Source: JAICXG01 sp036494545 (GTDB lineage Bacteria; Verrucomicrobiota; Verrucomicrobiia; Chthoniobacterales; UBA10450). Taken from it: a stretch of 64,000 nucleotides of DNA. This document shows, in pieces, positions 7,857-20,500 of the stretch; position 1 is the first letter of the stretch; every line of letters begins with the position of its first letter. Both the position numbers and the translations under genes were made by a program. The stretch is from positions 186,001 through 250,000 of the forward strand of contig DASXOB010000016.1 in NCBI GenBank assembly GCA_036494545.1, written 5' to 3'. The notes beneath the pieces were generated by a model. The model saw only the letters and a list, made by a program, of their open reading frames with translations, was not told the DNA's origin and did no database searches.

Positions 7857-9434
7857 TTAAGGCACTGTAGAATTCTTGACCGACGACGATTGTCGATCGG
7901 CCAAACACAACAAGATCGCGCGTGTCGTTTCTAAAACGGTTTCACCGCTCGCGACTGTGATCGCGTCGCCAAACTCTGACGGCGCTTCATAAGCCGCGTT
8001 TAATTTCTCGAAATCTTCCAAACGCGCGTCGGAAATTTCCGCCGCGGCTGCGTTTCTCGCCTCCAACCGTGCGATGATTTGCTCGGGGCTCGCTTGCAGT
8101 TCGATGAGCCGCAAGCCAATCCCTGACTCTGCGCATTTGTCGCGCAGCAGATCGCGCTCCGCCTGGTTGGAAAACGTTGCGTCGAGAATGACACCGCTGT
8201 GCGCTTCGAGAGCGGCAAACGCATCGCGCAGGAGCTGCCGATAGGTTTGGTCGGTCGTCGCCTGCGAATAAACTTTGGCGCGAAGTTCCGTTGGCGTCCG
8301 CACAGTCAGCGGCACACCGGCTACTGTTTTGCGAATTTTGTCCGAGGAATAGAACGGAAAACCCATCTCTTGCGCGAGCTGCTTCGCGATCGAGCTCTTG
8401 CCGGTAGCGATCCCTCCCATCACCACGAGCACGATAGGCTGCGACCCGACAGTGGCGTAACGAAGCGCGAGATGAAAATAACGCCGTGCGCGCTGCGCGT
8501 GTTCCTCGGAAGTCGCCTGAATGCTCTCGACTTTCCCGCGCACAAACGCGCGATAACACTTATAAAAATCAGCGAGCTGCAGCATTCCAGGATCGCCAAA
8601 TTCACGCGCCGCATTCCGAAGCAGCAGATCGCTAAGCTTGTGCTGCCTTTCAAAATCGAGATCCATCGCGAGAAAGGCGAGATCGTTCGCAATGTCGATA
8701 AAACGGAAGCGATCGTTGAACTCCATGCAGTCGAAAATGATCACCTCGTCCGGCGTGAGATGAACGTGATCGAGATGCAGATCGCCATGGCAATCGCGGA
8801 TACGCCTTTGCTCGATGCGCTCATCGAAGAGCTGCCGATGCGCTGCGTAGAAGTTGTTCGTGAAATGGCGGATCGCATCGAAGGCGAGCGGCGAAATAGT
8901 CTTTCCCACGGACGACTGCCCCTGCGCGAAATTTTCGTCCGTGCTGATCTTCAACGTTTCGAGCCGGCCCCATTCCTCGATCTGTGGCGTGGGTGTTTGC
9001 GATTCGTAAAAACGACGAAGACGTGCGAGCACGCGATTGATTTCCATATTGCCGACCGCGCCGCGCGCAATCAATTCGCCTAACGAGTTGTTTGCCGGCA
9101 GCTCGCGCATCTTGACCGCGTACTCCGCGATCTCGCCGCCATCATCGTCGAACGAAAAGCCGGCGTTGTTTTGGTAGATCGGCACAACCGCTAAATAAAC
9201 GTCCGAACAGAGCCGCCCATTCAGGTCCAGCTCGCGCCGGCAAAAGTGGTGTCGCTTTTCGAGTGTGCTGAAATCGAGAAATCCGAGATCGACCGGCTTC
9301 TTCACCTTAAAGACAAACGGAGCCGCAATGAAGACCCACGAGATATGCGTCTCAATCATGCGCACCTCTCGCGGCCGATGCAGATACGAGGATGGCGACC
9401 GGAGAAAGCTAACGAGTTGTTCCTGTCGCTTCAA
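7857..9434 (-). CDS. APH-like / P-loop AAA bifunctional kinase-family protein
   Basis: A 525-aa fusion of an aminoglycoside-phosphotransferase-like domain (about residues 1-330) with a P-loop kinase domain (about 335-510). The first part begins with VRMIETHISWVF and FKVKKPVDLGFLDFSTLE and carries the catalytic-loop-like RIRDCHGDLHLDHVHL and the metal-binding segment IIFDCMEFNDRFRFID. The second has a Walker A loop, VMGGIATGKSSIAKQLA, and a downstream DATFSNQAERD. This architecture is a known family of unknown substrate, often found beside stress or metal genes. The start is a TTG at 9434 that overlaps the TGA of the copper ATPase (9431-9433); the residues LVSFLRSPSSYLHRP after it match the expected N-terminus, supporting that start. 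It is last in the operon 20790-7857. Confidence 0.85.
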   Translation of the reverse strand: MKRQEQLVSFLRSPSSYLHRPREVRMIETHISWVFIAAPFVFKVKKPVDLGFLDFSTLEKRHHFCRRELDLNGRLCSDVYLAVVPIYQNNAGFSFDDDGGEIAEYAVKMRELPANNSLGELIARGAVGNMEINRVLARLRRFYESQTPTPQIEEWGRLETLKISTDENFAQGQSSVGKTISPLAFDAIRHFTNNFYAAHRQLFDERIEQRRIRDCHGDLHLDHVHLTPDEVIIFDCMEFNDRFRFIDIANDLAFLAMDLDFERQHKLSDLLLRNAAREFGDPGMLQLADFYKCYRAFVRGKVESIQATSEEHAQRARRYFHLALRYATVGSQPIVLVVMGGIATGKSSIAKQLAQEMGFPFYSSDKIRKTVAGVPLTVRTPTELRAKVYSQATTDQTYRQLLRDAFAALEAHSGVILDATFSNQAERDLLRDKCAESGIGLRLIELQASPEQIIARLEARNAAAAEISDARLEDFEKLNAAYEAPSEFGDAITVASGETVLETTRAILLCLADRQSSSVKNSTVP

Positions 9435-11554
9435 AGACGCACCTTTCGTAGACGAAGCGCGTTCGCGATCACGGAGACGGAGCTGAGGCTCATGGCCGCG
9501 CCGGCGATGACCGGGCTGAGCACGATGCCGAAGAACGGATAGAGAATTCCCGCGGCAATGGGCACGCCCAACGAGTTGTAAACGAAGGCGAAGAAAAGGT
9601 TCTGACGAATGTTGCGCATCAGCGCGCGGCTCAGGCGAATCGCCCGCTCGATCCCGCGCAGATCGCCGCGCAAGAGCGTGATCCCGGCGCTTTGCATCGC
9701 GACATCCGTGCCAGTTCCCATGGCGATGCCGACATCGGCGGCCGCGAGCGCGGGCGCGTCGTTGATTCCATCGCCGGCCATCGCGACGATACGCTTCTGC
9801 GCGCGCAGCTCGCGCACGCGTTCGCGTTTTCGCTGCGGCTCGACGCCGGCTTCGACTTCATCAAGACCAAGCTGCTTGGCGACGGCGCGCGCGGTGTGTT
9901 CGTTGTCGCCGGTGAGCATGATGATTTGAATCCCGAGCTTGTGCAGATGCTCGATCGCGCCCGGCGTTGATTCCTTGATCGGATCGGCAATCGCGATCGC
10001 GCCGGCAGCGCGCTGGTCGATCGCAACGAAGACGACGCTGTTGCCCTGCGCCTGCAAAGACGCGGCTTTTGCTTCCACTTCGTCGAGCTTGCGCACGCCG
10101 GCGTCGCGCAGGAATTGCGCTTTGCCGACAAGGACGCTGCGCTGGCCGACGCGTCCGCGAACTCCGCCGCCGGTGGTTGACTCAAAATCTGTCGCGGCGG
10201 TCACACGTGTTTTCGCGCCGCGAACGATTGCGGCGGCCAGGGGATGCTCGCTCTGTTGTTCCACCGCAGCGGCGAGCGCGAGCACTTCGTATGCATTCGT
10301 CCACTCGTTAGGCACGACCGCCGTCACCTCCGGGCGGCCTTCGGTCAACGTGCCGGTTTTATCGACCACGAGCGTTTGCACTTTCTCCATCAGCTCGATT
10401 GCTTCCGCGTTCTTGATCAAGACGCCAGCTTGCGCGCCGCGCCCGACGCCGACCATGACCGACATCGGCGTGGCCAGGCCAAGCGCGCACGGACACGCGA
10501 TGATCAGGACGGCGACCGCGTTCACGATCGCGTGCGCGAAACGCGGTTCCGGCCCGATGAACGCCCACGCGGCAAACGTAAGCGCGGCGATTGCGATCAC
10601 TGCGGGCACGAACCAGCCCGCGACCTGGTCCGCGAGGCGCTGGATCGGCGCGCGGCTGCGTTGTGCTTGCGCGACCATCTCGACGATGCGCGACAAAACG
10701 GTCTCGCTCCCGATGCGTTCCGCTTCGACCAGGATGCTGCCGGTTTGATTGACGGTGCTGCCGGTCACGCGATCGCCGTTTATTTTTTCGATCGGTATCG
10801 ATTCGCCGGTCAGCATCGACTCATCAACGCTCGTGCGTCCTTCGATGACGCGGCCATCGACTGGAATTTTTTCGCCTGGCCGAACTCGCAGTCGATCACC
10901 TCTTTCGATCGCGGCCAGCGGCACATCTTCCTCCGTCTGTTCGCGTACGCGATGCGCGACGCTCGGCGCGAGCGCGAGCAAACTGCGAATCGCGCCGCCG
11001 GTGCGACGGCGCGCGCGCAGCTCGAGCATTTGCCCGAGCAAAACGAGCACGACAATCATCGCTGCCGCTTCGAAATAAAGGCCGATCTCTCCGTGCGCCG
11101 TGAACGACAGCGGAAGAATTTGCGGCCAGAGCATCACAACCGCGCTGTAAAAATAAGCGGTGCCGACGCCGAGCGCGATGAGCGTAAACATGTTGGGCGA
11201 GCGATGGCGGATCGATTGCCAGGCGCGTTGCCAGAACGGCGCGGCCGCCCAAAACACCACGGGCGTGCTGAGAAAAAATTGCGTCCAGCGCGCGAGCTTG
11301 CCGTGCAACCAATGCGGTGCGGCCGGCAGCACGTGCGACATCGCGAGCAGGAACACCGGCGAGGTCAGCGCCGCGCCGATCCAGAATCGCCGCGTCATCT
11401 CGCGCAGCTCGGCGTTGTCCTCATCATCACCCGCCGCGACGTTCTTCGGCTCAAGCGCCATCCCACAAACTGGGCACGCGCCCGGATGATCCTGTTCGAT
11501 CTGGGGATGCATCGGGCAGGTGTAGATCGACTTCTCGTTAGGCGGCGACGGCAT
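9431..11554 (-). CDS. copA: copper-translocating P1B-type ATPase
   Basis: A 707-aa heavy-metal export ATPase. The N-terminus lacks the usual HMA ferredoxin-like domain and instead has a short Cys/His/Met module, YTCPMHPQ...GACPVCGMALEP. This is followed by four predicted helices, then the actuator loop (DESMLTGESIPIEK). The metal-binding transmembrane motif is IACPCALGLATP, which in this family indicates Cu(I)/Ag(I). The phosphorylation site is VVDKTGTLTEGRP, and the HP motif (EQQSEHPLAAAIV) and hinge MAGDGINDAPALAAADVG are all present, so the enzyme should be active at the inner membrane. Its ATG (11552-11554) overlaps the TAA of the giant glucan-synthase gene (11554-11556), and its own TGA overlaps the next gene's TTG start. 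Two dispersed octamers lie inside it (10306, 11536). Confidence 0.95.
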   Translation of the reverse strand: MPSPPNEKSIYTCPMHPQIEQDHPGACPVCGMALEPKNVAAGDDEDNAELREMTRRFWIGAALTSPVFLLAMSHVLPAAPHWLHGKLARWTQFFLSTPVVFWAAAPFWQRAWQSIRHRSPNMFTLIALGVGTAYFYSAVVMLWPQILPLSFTAHGEIGLYFEAAAMIVVLVLLGQMLELRARRRTGGAIRSLLALAPSVAHRVREQTEEDVPLAAIERGDRLRVRPGEKIPVDGRVIEGRTSVDESMLTGESIPIEKINGDRVTGSTVNQTGSILVEAERIGSETVLSRIVEMVAQAQRSRAPIQRLADQVAGWFVPAVIAIAALTFAAWAFIGPEPRFAHAIVNAVAVLIIACPCALGLATPMSVMVGVGRGAQAGVLIKNAEAIELMEKVQTLVVDKTGTLTEGRPEVTAVVPNEWTNAYEVLALAAAVEQQSEHPLAAAIVRGAKTRVTAATDFESTTGGGVRGRVGQRSVLVGKAQFLRDAGVRKLDEVEAKAASLQAQGNSVVFVAIDQRAAGAIAIADPIKESTPGAIEHLHKLGIQIIMLTGDNEHTARAVAKQLGLDEVEAGVEPQRKRERVRELRAQKRIVAMAGDGINDAPALAAADVGIAMGTGTDVAMQSAGITLLRGDLRGIERAIRLSRALMRNIRQNLFFAFVYNSLGVPIAAGILYPFFGIVLSPVIAGAAMSLSSVSVIANALRLRKVRL

Positions 11555-14500
11555 TAGGTCGAGATCGACGTGGGCTCGGCCGTTTCGCGTTTGTCTCGCT
11601 CGCTACGCAGGACGTCCATCTCGGTTCCCATGACGATGCGTACCTGATGAGAATCGGCGTCGTTTAGCAAAGCGATCGTCTTGCTCGGCATCGTCACGCC
11701 ATCCAGCTCGACCAAGGTGACACCGTGCGAACAGTGGTTCGGATTCTCGACCGTGATGTAATACTCGGTGCGCTGATAACGATATCGCATTTTAAACCCG
11801 GACCACTCCTTGGGGATGACGGGGTTGATCGTGAATGCGTCGCCGCGCCGCTGGAAACCCAGCACCTCCTCAAGCCAGACGCGGTAGATCCAACCAGCCG
11901 CGCCGGTGTACCAGCTCCAGCCGCCGCGACCGGTGTTGTTGCCTAACGAGTAGATGTCGGCCGCGATGACGTAGGGTTCGACCTTGTAACGTTCGCAATC
12001 GGCTTTCTCGCGCGCGTGTTCGATCGGATTCAGCATGCGCAAAAAGCGCGCGGCCTTGTCCCCGTCGCCCTGGCGGGCAAAGGCCATCGCTACCCAGGCC
12101 GCGGCGTGAGTGTATTGGCCGCCGTTCTCGCGCACGCCCGGCGGATAGCCTTTGATGTAGCCAACATCCGCGGAGGTTTTGTCGAACGGCGGGGTGAAGA
12201 GCAGAATCAAATTGTCGGCTGCGCGAATAAGATTTTCCTCGAGCGATCGCAGCGCAGTCGCTACGCGCTCGGGATTGCCCGCGGCGGAAATTGCGGCCCA
12301 CGTCTGCGGCAGTGAATCGATGCGTGCTTCACTGTTTTCACTGGATCCCAACGGTGTGCCATCGTCGAAGTATCCACGGCGATACCACGCGCCGTCCCAA
12401 GCTTCGGCATCGATTGTCTGCGCAAGCTGCACGGCGCGGGTTTCGCAGGCGCGGGCCTCATCGTGAAGTTCGCGCAAGGCGAGCAACCCGGCGAAGTCGC
12501 GCAGGACACAGATTTCAAACCAAGCCAGCCAGACGCTCTCGCCTTTGCCGCCGAGGCCTACGCGGTTGAGGCCATCGTTCCAATCGCCGCCGCCGATGAG
12601 CGGCAATCCATGCGGTCCGTGAGTCGCGGCGCGCGCGATCGCGCGACGGCAATGTTCGAGTAAGGAGCCTCCAGTGGCGGAGACGAGCGGAATGGAAAGG
12701 CTTTCTGCCTCATGTTCTGCGAGCGGCTTGCCTTCGAGAAACGGGATCACCTCATCGAGGATGGCGGCGTCACCTGTCGTGCGGATATAATGCGCCGCGA
12801 CGAAGGGGAGCCAGAGAAGATCGTCCGTGATCCGAGTGCGCACGCCAGTGCCCGACTCGGGATGCCACCAGTGCTGCACGTCGCCTTCAACGAATTGTCG
12901 CGCAGCGGCGCGCAGAATGTGTTGGCGTGCGATCTGCGGCGCGGCGTGCACGAGTGCCATGACATCCTGCAACTGATCGCGAAAACCGTAGGCGCCGCCG
13001 GATTGATAAAGCGCCGACCGGCCCCAAACGCGGCAGCTCAGCGTCTGATAAACCAGCCAGCGATTGAGCAGTAAATTCGCTGAGACCTCGGGCGTTTCGA
13101 CTTCGATTGTGCTCAGGAGTTTGTCCCACCATCTGCGCGTTTCATCGAAAGCCGTTTCGACATTCGCCGCGTCGCGGAATCGCTGCACGAGCGCTCGCGC
13201 CGCGTCTTCACCATCCGCCTGTCCGAGGAGAAAAGTAATTTCGCAAGTCCGTCCTGGTTCGATCTCCACCACGACCTGCACGGCGGCGCAAGGATCCAAT
13301 CCCGCGCCAATGTTGCCGGTGAGCTGCTCGTGTTCCATCGCCGCGGGCGCGCGCATGGAACGGTTGCGCCCGATAAACGCGGCGCGGTCGCCGGTGGATG
13401 AAGCCGGCGGCGGACTAGAAGTGGCGAAGATCACGCGATCGCAAAATTCCGGCTCATAACAATTGCGGGCGAAGATACTCTGGCTTTGCAGGTCCCATTT
13501 CGTGACCACGTGCATGCCGGTTTCTTCCGGCACCGAACCGAGGACGAGATCGACATAGGATGTGATCGTGAGGTTGCGTTTGCGCGACGAAGCATTTCGC
13601 AAACGCAGCCGCTGGAGACGCACGGGCATTCCGCCGGCTTCATTCACTGGCACAAAGGTGAGCAGCGTTTGCTCGATCGCATGGCTGTTGTGCTCGAAAG
13701 TTGTGTAACCCTGTCCGTGACGCGCGCGATAGGCGTCCCGCTCGCGGATTGGCTGGGCGGTGGGCGACCAGACTACGCCGAGGTCCTCATCGCGGATGTA
13801 GATGGCGCTGCCCGGCGGATCGGAGACGGGGTCGTTAGACCACGGCGTGAGACGATCGTTCTGGCTGTTGTTGCCCCAGACGAAATCGGCTCCGGACTCC
13901 GAGACCAACATGCCGAAAGTTGGATTGGCCATCACGTTGATCCACGGGAGCGGCGTTTGTTTCCCGGCAGCGAGCTGGATAACGAATTCTTTTCCATCGC
14001 GAGTGAAGCCGCCGAAATCGTTAAAATATTTGAGCTCCATGAAAGGCAACGGAGCGGAAGGCTCTTCGCGGAAATGCCGGCTGGGCACGTGCCGCCTTGG
14101 CTTTGCAATGATTGGCGTAGTCGCGGCCAATTGCTGGCGGAGCGTGCCGCGCGCGGCGACTAATACTATTCGCGCCGCGGCCTGAATGACGATCAGTTCT
14201 TCCTGCGACATCTTGTTCGCCGCGCGCAGATACACGCCCCCCGGCTGATCGACGCCAGTGAGATGTGTCTGCGCTTCGGTCAGCCGGCGCAGTTGTTCGG
14301 CCAATGGTTCTTCGTAGCTCACGATTTCTTCGCTGATGAGCACGAGATCGACTTTCAGCCCGCGCAAATGCCAGAAGGTGTGCGCGGTCAAAATCTCACG
14401 CACGACTTCGATGTCGCGCAGCTGAGCGATCATCATGACGACAATGGGAAGGTCGCCGGAAATGCTTTGCCGCCAGAGCGCGCGTTGCCCTTGCCGGAGC

Positions 14501-17500
14501 CGTCCGAGCCGGGCAAGCGAGGCGCGCAGTTGCGCCTGCGGAAAGAGAATGTGCGAGGCGAGTTGACGAAAGGTTTGCACATCGCCCGGGCGGATCCGCA
14601 GCCGGCGCATCTCGAGTTGGGAATGAGTCCACGCCGTCTCGAAGGCACGCATCGCCTTGTGAAAGTCCGCGTAGCGTTCAGCCAGGGCTATGATGGCTTC
14701 GCGCGAGCGAGCGACCATGGTGACGAGCGCAAACTGAAGACGTTGGTTAGGCTCAAGCGTAACGCGGCGCCGCAGGCTGAAGATGGGATCGAGCACGGTG
14801 CCGACCTGACTCGTTAGGCGACGCGTGAGTCTCTCGGGATTTTCCGGCGTCCGGCCGCGACCGAGAAACTGCGCGCGGTCTGTCTCAAATTCGATCGCGC
14901 CAGAAGTAGTATCAGCTTCCGGAATCATGAGGTGCGCGACCCAGACGGGCTGTTCTTCGGGAGCGCGGAGGCGACGCCGGGCGACGAGCGCTTCACAATG
15001 CGGGAGCCATTCCGTTTCGATGAAAAGGTTGTTGAACGCGGGATGCGCGCGATCGGCTCGATGCGGCGCGAGCGCCAATTCGAGATAAGTGGTCAGCTCC
15101 AGCCGGCTAGTGTTATGCGAGATGTTGACCAGGGTAAGGCGACGAACTTCGGCGTCGTCTTCCGCGGAGATCGCGATTTCAGTGACGGTTTCGCATGTTC
15201 CGCTGCGACGCCGGAACTCCGCTTTGTCCGGCGTAAAGTTCCAGGTGTAGCGATCTTCAGGCGCACGGATCGGCTGATGCGTGTTGCTCCAGATGGTTCC
15301 GCTTTCCAGATCGCGGAGATAACAAATCGGGCCTGCGTTGTCGCAGGTCGTGTCCGCGCGCCAGCGGGTGATGTCCAAGTCCAACCAACGCAGATAACCA
15401 CCGCCGGCGTTCGTGACCGCGACAGAACACGTGCCGTTCGAAATCAGATGAACACGCGGCGCGGCGGTGTCGGGCTCTTGCGCAACGACCGGCTCTCCAG
15501 CGGCGATCGGCGTCGTTCGTGGCAGCGGTCGGTCTTCACGTACCTCGCCAGTGGTCGGCAGGATTTGCTCGGGGATATGCTCGTAGAGGAGCGGCTCGGT
15601 CGCGCGGATGCGCGGGTCGGAATGGAAACGGCTCCGCATTACCTGGCCGTGCAAAACGTCGCCCAGCGCGATCAAGGACATGCCTTGGTGATGCACCATG
15701 TAAGAACGAATGATGATCCCGCTCGCGCCGCCCGGTTCGCTGCGGCGAGAATAATCGATCGCCTCGTAATACCCGTAATCGCCGAACATCGTGGCATCGC
15801 GGAGTTGAGCGAGACGGCGCAGATTCTTCGTCGCCAGGACCGGTTCGAGCCCTAAGGCGAGTGCGGTGGCATAAGGTGCGACGACGAAGTCGCGTTCCTG
15901 TCCGCGCTTCAGTGCCAGCCCCGGCACCCCGAATGCCCGGTATTGGTATATATTGTTGCGATCAAGCGCGCTGAAGGCGGACTCCGAGATGCCCCACGGC
16001 AAATTGTTTTGCTCGCCATACGCAATCTGGCAGTGCACGGCGTCATGGCAGGCGCGATCGAGCAGCGAATTCTCATGCGTCTGGGTGAAGAGCAGTGGCA
16101 TCAAATATTCAAACATCGTTCCGCTCCACGAAAGCAGCGGCATCCGGCCGTAAGCAGAACCGAAGGGCCGACCAAGAGCCCACCAATGTTCGACGGGAAC
16201 TTCGCCGCGCGCGATCGCCAGGAAGCTCGTTAGGCGCGCTTCACTCGCGAGCAGGTCGTAGAAGGAGTTATCGAGACGCCGTTCTGCGACCTGATATCCG
16301 ATGGCAAAAACGCATCGCGCTTCGTCATAAAGAAAACGCAGGCCCATGCCGCTCTCCAGTACCCGGCAGTGCGTGAGCAATTCGTTCATGCGCGCGAGCT
16401 GTTCCGCAGCGTGCTGACGCGAATGCTCCACCTCGCTCACCAGAAGCGTGAGCCACTCGCGCACGGCATTAGGAACTTCAATTTCCTCGCGGCGCCCGTG
16501 AAACGTAAGCAACGGAGCGATGCCTGGGATTCCTTCCACCGCAATGTTTCGCAGCGAAATGAGTGCGGTGAGCGTTTCGCGCCGAGCTTCATGCGCAGCT
16601 TCGCCTAACGACATCAACTGCGCCGGCGGCTCCATCAGAATTTCGATGGGCCGAAGATATCTATCAATCACGGCATTCCAGGCGGCGACCTGCCTGGCGA
16701 TCTGTTGCGCCCAGTAAAAACGCGCGGCGTTTTCCGTCGCAGGGAAGAGTTGCAGAAGATCTTGCGCGGGCTGTCGCGCCGCTCGCATTCGGCCGATGAT
16801 TTCCTCCAGATCTGTCGCTTCACTCGCAGTCAGGTCGTCGAGCTGTCGCAAGGGCGGCAGTAACCGTTCGGTTTGTTTCAGAGCGGGCGCGAGTTGCCGC
16901 AGCACGCCGAGCGTGTCGGCCAGTCCATGCAGTGCGCGCGAATCCAGCAGCGGCTGCGTTTCAAATTCTTCGCCGGCAACTTGGAAGGTCCAGAGGCTGG
17001 CGAGAAGATTGCCGCTATCGACGGTCGAGACATAACGCGGGTGTAACGGCTCCAGGGTGTTGATGTCATACCAATTGAAAAGATGCCCTTCGAAGCGCTC
17101 GAGCCGATCGACGGTTTGCAGCGTGGCGAGATTTCGCGCGACGAGCTCGTCCATCGTGATGTAGCCAAAGTCGTTAGCCGACACTGTCGATAGAATGCAA
17201 AGGCCGATGTTGGTCGGCGAAGTGCGCATGAAAATTTCGCGCATCGGTATTTCCTGCACGTTGTCGGGTGGCAACCACGAGGTCTGCGGCCCGACGAAAT
17301 CGTCGAAGTATCTCCATGTTCTTCGCGCCGCGGTGCGAAGAAATTTGCGATCGTCCTGCGTCAGGATTCCGCCGCGCCAGCTCGTCGCCGGTCGATTGAT
17401 CAGAGTCACCACCAGCGGAAAAATTGCCCACAAGATCAGGAATGGTCCTGCGGCCAGCGACGTTGATGCTCCCTTCGTTGCCGCACCCACCAAAAGAAGC

Positions 17501-20500
17501 GAACACGCAGTCGGAATCCAAAGCCGCGCGAGCACGAACCGCTGCTGCTCGTTCTTCGCGCTCTGGTGGACATCCTGCGCCGTTTCCCATTCGAGCAAAA
17601 ACTGACCGGACCGGACGCGCCGATAAGCAACGCGGGCAATCGCATCGAGCGCCATGCCTGCGTAATCGACCAAAAAAATTAAGGTGAGGAGTGAGCGGAG
17701 AAATCGGTCCCGCGGTTCGCGCCAGAATCTTGTCCCAGGTAGTGGCGGATGAACAAGAAGGCTGAAGATCGAGTTCAGCGCCGGCCACAACATCAGGGCC
17801 GCGATGATTCCGCTCCAAAGCAACGGCATGGGCGTGAGCAGCCAGCCGGCGAGGAGGAGCGCAACCGTCGTCGGTGGAACCAGACTGCGGCGCAGGTTAT
17901 CCAATATCTTCCAGCGGTGGAAGGCGGAGAGCGGATTAATTTCCGTGTCCGTAGCGCCGAGCGGCGCGCGCGATTTGAGCCAATCCAAAATCTGCCAGTC
18001 GCCGCGAATCCAGCGATGCTGCCGTTTCCACCATTCGATGTAATTGCTCGGAAAGGCATCGAGCAACTCGATGTCAGTCGCCAATCCGACGCGGACATAA
18101 CTTCCTTCCAGAAGATCGTGGCTCAACAAGTGCGCGGTAGGAAAGCGTCCGGACAGAAGGCGGTGAAACATCTCGCGATCGTAAATTCCTTTGCCGTGAT
18201 AACTGCCTTCGCCGACCAGATCCTGGTAAACATCGGAAATGGCGTGCGTGTAGGGATCGATGCCGCGCGGATCGGCAAAGATGCGTGAGAACCAGGTCGC
18301 AGTCGCGCTTGGCAGGGATGTGCTGATGCCGGGTTGAATGATCGAATATCCGCGCACGATGCGACGGCCATCCGCCGAGAGGCGCGCTTGATTGAGCGGA
18401 TGCGCCATCGTCTCGATCAGTCGGCGCGCGGTGCCACGTGGGAGTTGCGTATCGGCGTCGAGCGTGATGACAAAGCGGATCCCCTCGAGTTGGGCGCGCT
18501 CGCCGGTGCGCAAAAAACCCTCGAGTTCAGGAGCCGATTCGCCGCTGAGGAATCGATTCAACTGCTCGAGCTTTCCGCGTTTGCGTTCCCATCCGATCCA
18601 GCGCTGCTCGCTTTCGCTCCATAAGCGCTCGCGATGAAAGAGAAAAAAGCCACCCACCCCATGGCGCCGATTGAGTTCCTCAATGCCGCGGATGACGATC
18701 TCGAGATACTCGGCATCCTCGGGCATGCTCTCTCGCGGCGCGTCGGCGAAATCGCTCAGAAGCGCAAAGCGAAGATTCGGATCTACGTTTCCGAGATAGC
18801 GAATTTCGAGACGCGTGAGCTCGTTTTGAATCGCGCCCGGTGTGGTCAACATCATCGGCACGACAACCAGCGTGCGGCAGTCATCGGGAATGCCGCTCTT
18901 CTTGAAGGACATCTTCGGCAGGACCTGCGGCGGCAGGAGAACGGTCACGAAATAGCTCACCACCAGCACGGCCAATTCGCTCGCCGGGAGAAGCAAAAGA
19001 AGCGTCAGCAATTTACTCGTTAGGCCGGAAACGCTTCCGGAAATGAGAAGCAAAGGGGCCGCCACCATCGCGCAGGTGAGCAAGAGAATGCTCCCGAAGT
19101 AGAAGCCAGCGGCGTGTGCGCGAAGCATGCGGCGCGAGCGCTCGCCAAATGACACGCCCGCGCCGATCGCTCTCTCAAGCGCAATCCGCCCCGCATCGAT
19201 TAGATAGAAGCCAACATGTCGCGCGACGTCGTCCTCTGCCGTCTCCGCCAAGGCGAGTGCCTGCTCGATGATTTCTCGTTCGCGGCGTTTCGAACGTCGG
19301 GCGATTTCTTCTACCACAGCCCGACAGCGGTCGCGCGTCTCGAAATCCGTTCGCTCGTAAATGCCGGCGGGATCGGTTGCCAATGCGCTCTCCGCCCAAC
19401 TGGTAGATTCGAAAAGCTGTCGCCAATCGATGTGGGCAAAGCGCCGGCAGGTGTTGATCACGTTGGCGAGCACCGATTGCTGCACCGCTTGCCGGCGGTT
19501 CTCCTGTTGCATGACTTCGAGCAGAGGCGCGCCGAGGGCGCGTTCCAGCCAGCTCGTGACCAGCGGGAGAGTCGCTTCTTCGTCATAAAGATGCGCCACC
19601 AACTCGCTCGCAAAGTGCGCTGTCGGCGCTGGCTGCGAGTCCACGAGGTGCGCCATCATTTTGAGCAACTGCGGAGAACCGTGTCGCGCAGCGGTGATTA
19701 GCCGGTTAGCCCAGAAGTCCGCTTCCTCGCTCTGGCTTTGCAGCTGTTCGATCTGAACGGCGAGCGCGCGGAAAGATTCCATTAGCCGCAAGCGCAGCAT
19801 CAACGGCACAGCCCAGAGTTCTCCGATGTCGAGCCGGGCATTCGTTTGGAAAGCGACGAGAAATTTCTGGATGTTTTCCGCATCGAGCGCGCCGGCGCTG
19901 CCCGCGACCATTTCCGAAGCGAGCTGATAGACGCGCGGCAATCCTGTGTGAGGTCCGCGCGCAATCAGAGGCAGCTCTCCATACGATTGCGTGGGGAGGC
20001 TTCGCCGCAGATCAGTGAGCTGTTCGCGAATGAGGTAGGCGTTATCGAGCATCCACTCCGCGGCTAACGTGAAGCCGTGGTGCACGTCGGCCGACATGGT
20101 GAGGCTCTTGTTCGCCCATTGCAGGGTGCGTTCTATTTCACCTAACCGTTCGCAGAATGAAGCTCCCAGCGGTTTTACTTTCCGGCTTACTGGAATCGAC
20201 GGGGCCAGGAGTGCCGCGGTTTCGGCAAGACGCTGACTCGAGAGCTGCTCCGACCAGAGCGATGTGACCGTTGCCTCCAAGCGGTTACCCGCAGGCGGCG
20301 GAAAAGCAAACGTGACAACTTCCCCTGCGGCAACATCTCCTATGATCGCCAGGACGCGCGAGGTCTCGCGGGCTCTGACCTCGGCCAAAACAATAACTTC
20401 ATCCAGCGCAATCGACTTCCGGACACGAGTCAGGTGCCAATCAGCGACATGTTGATGGAGCAACCGGTGTGAGATCCAACCGGCGACGGCGCCAAAGGCG

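Noticed and set aside
10244..11557. A 437-codon open frame on the plus strand opposite copA
   Set aside because: It is antisense to a fully recognisable P-type ATPase and its product is rich in Arg/His/Asp without any family pattern; a shadow frame of GC-rich coding DNA.
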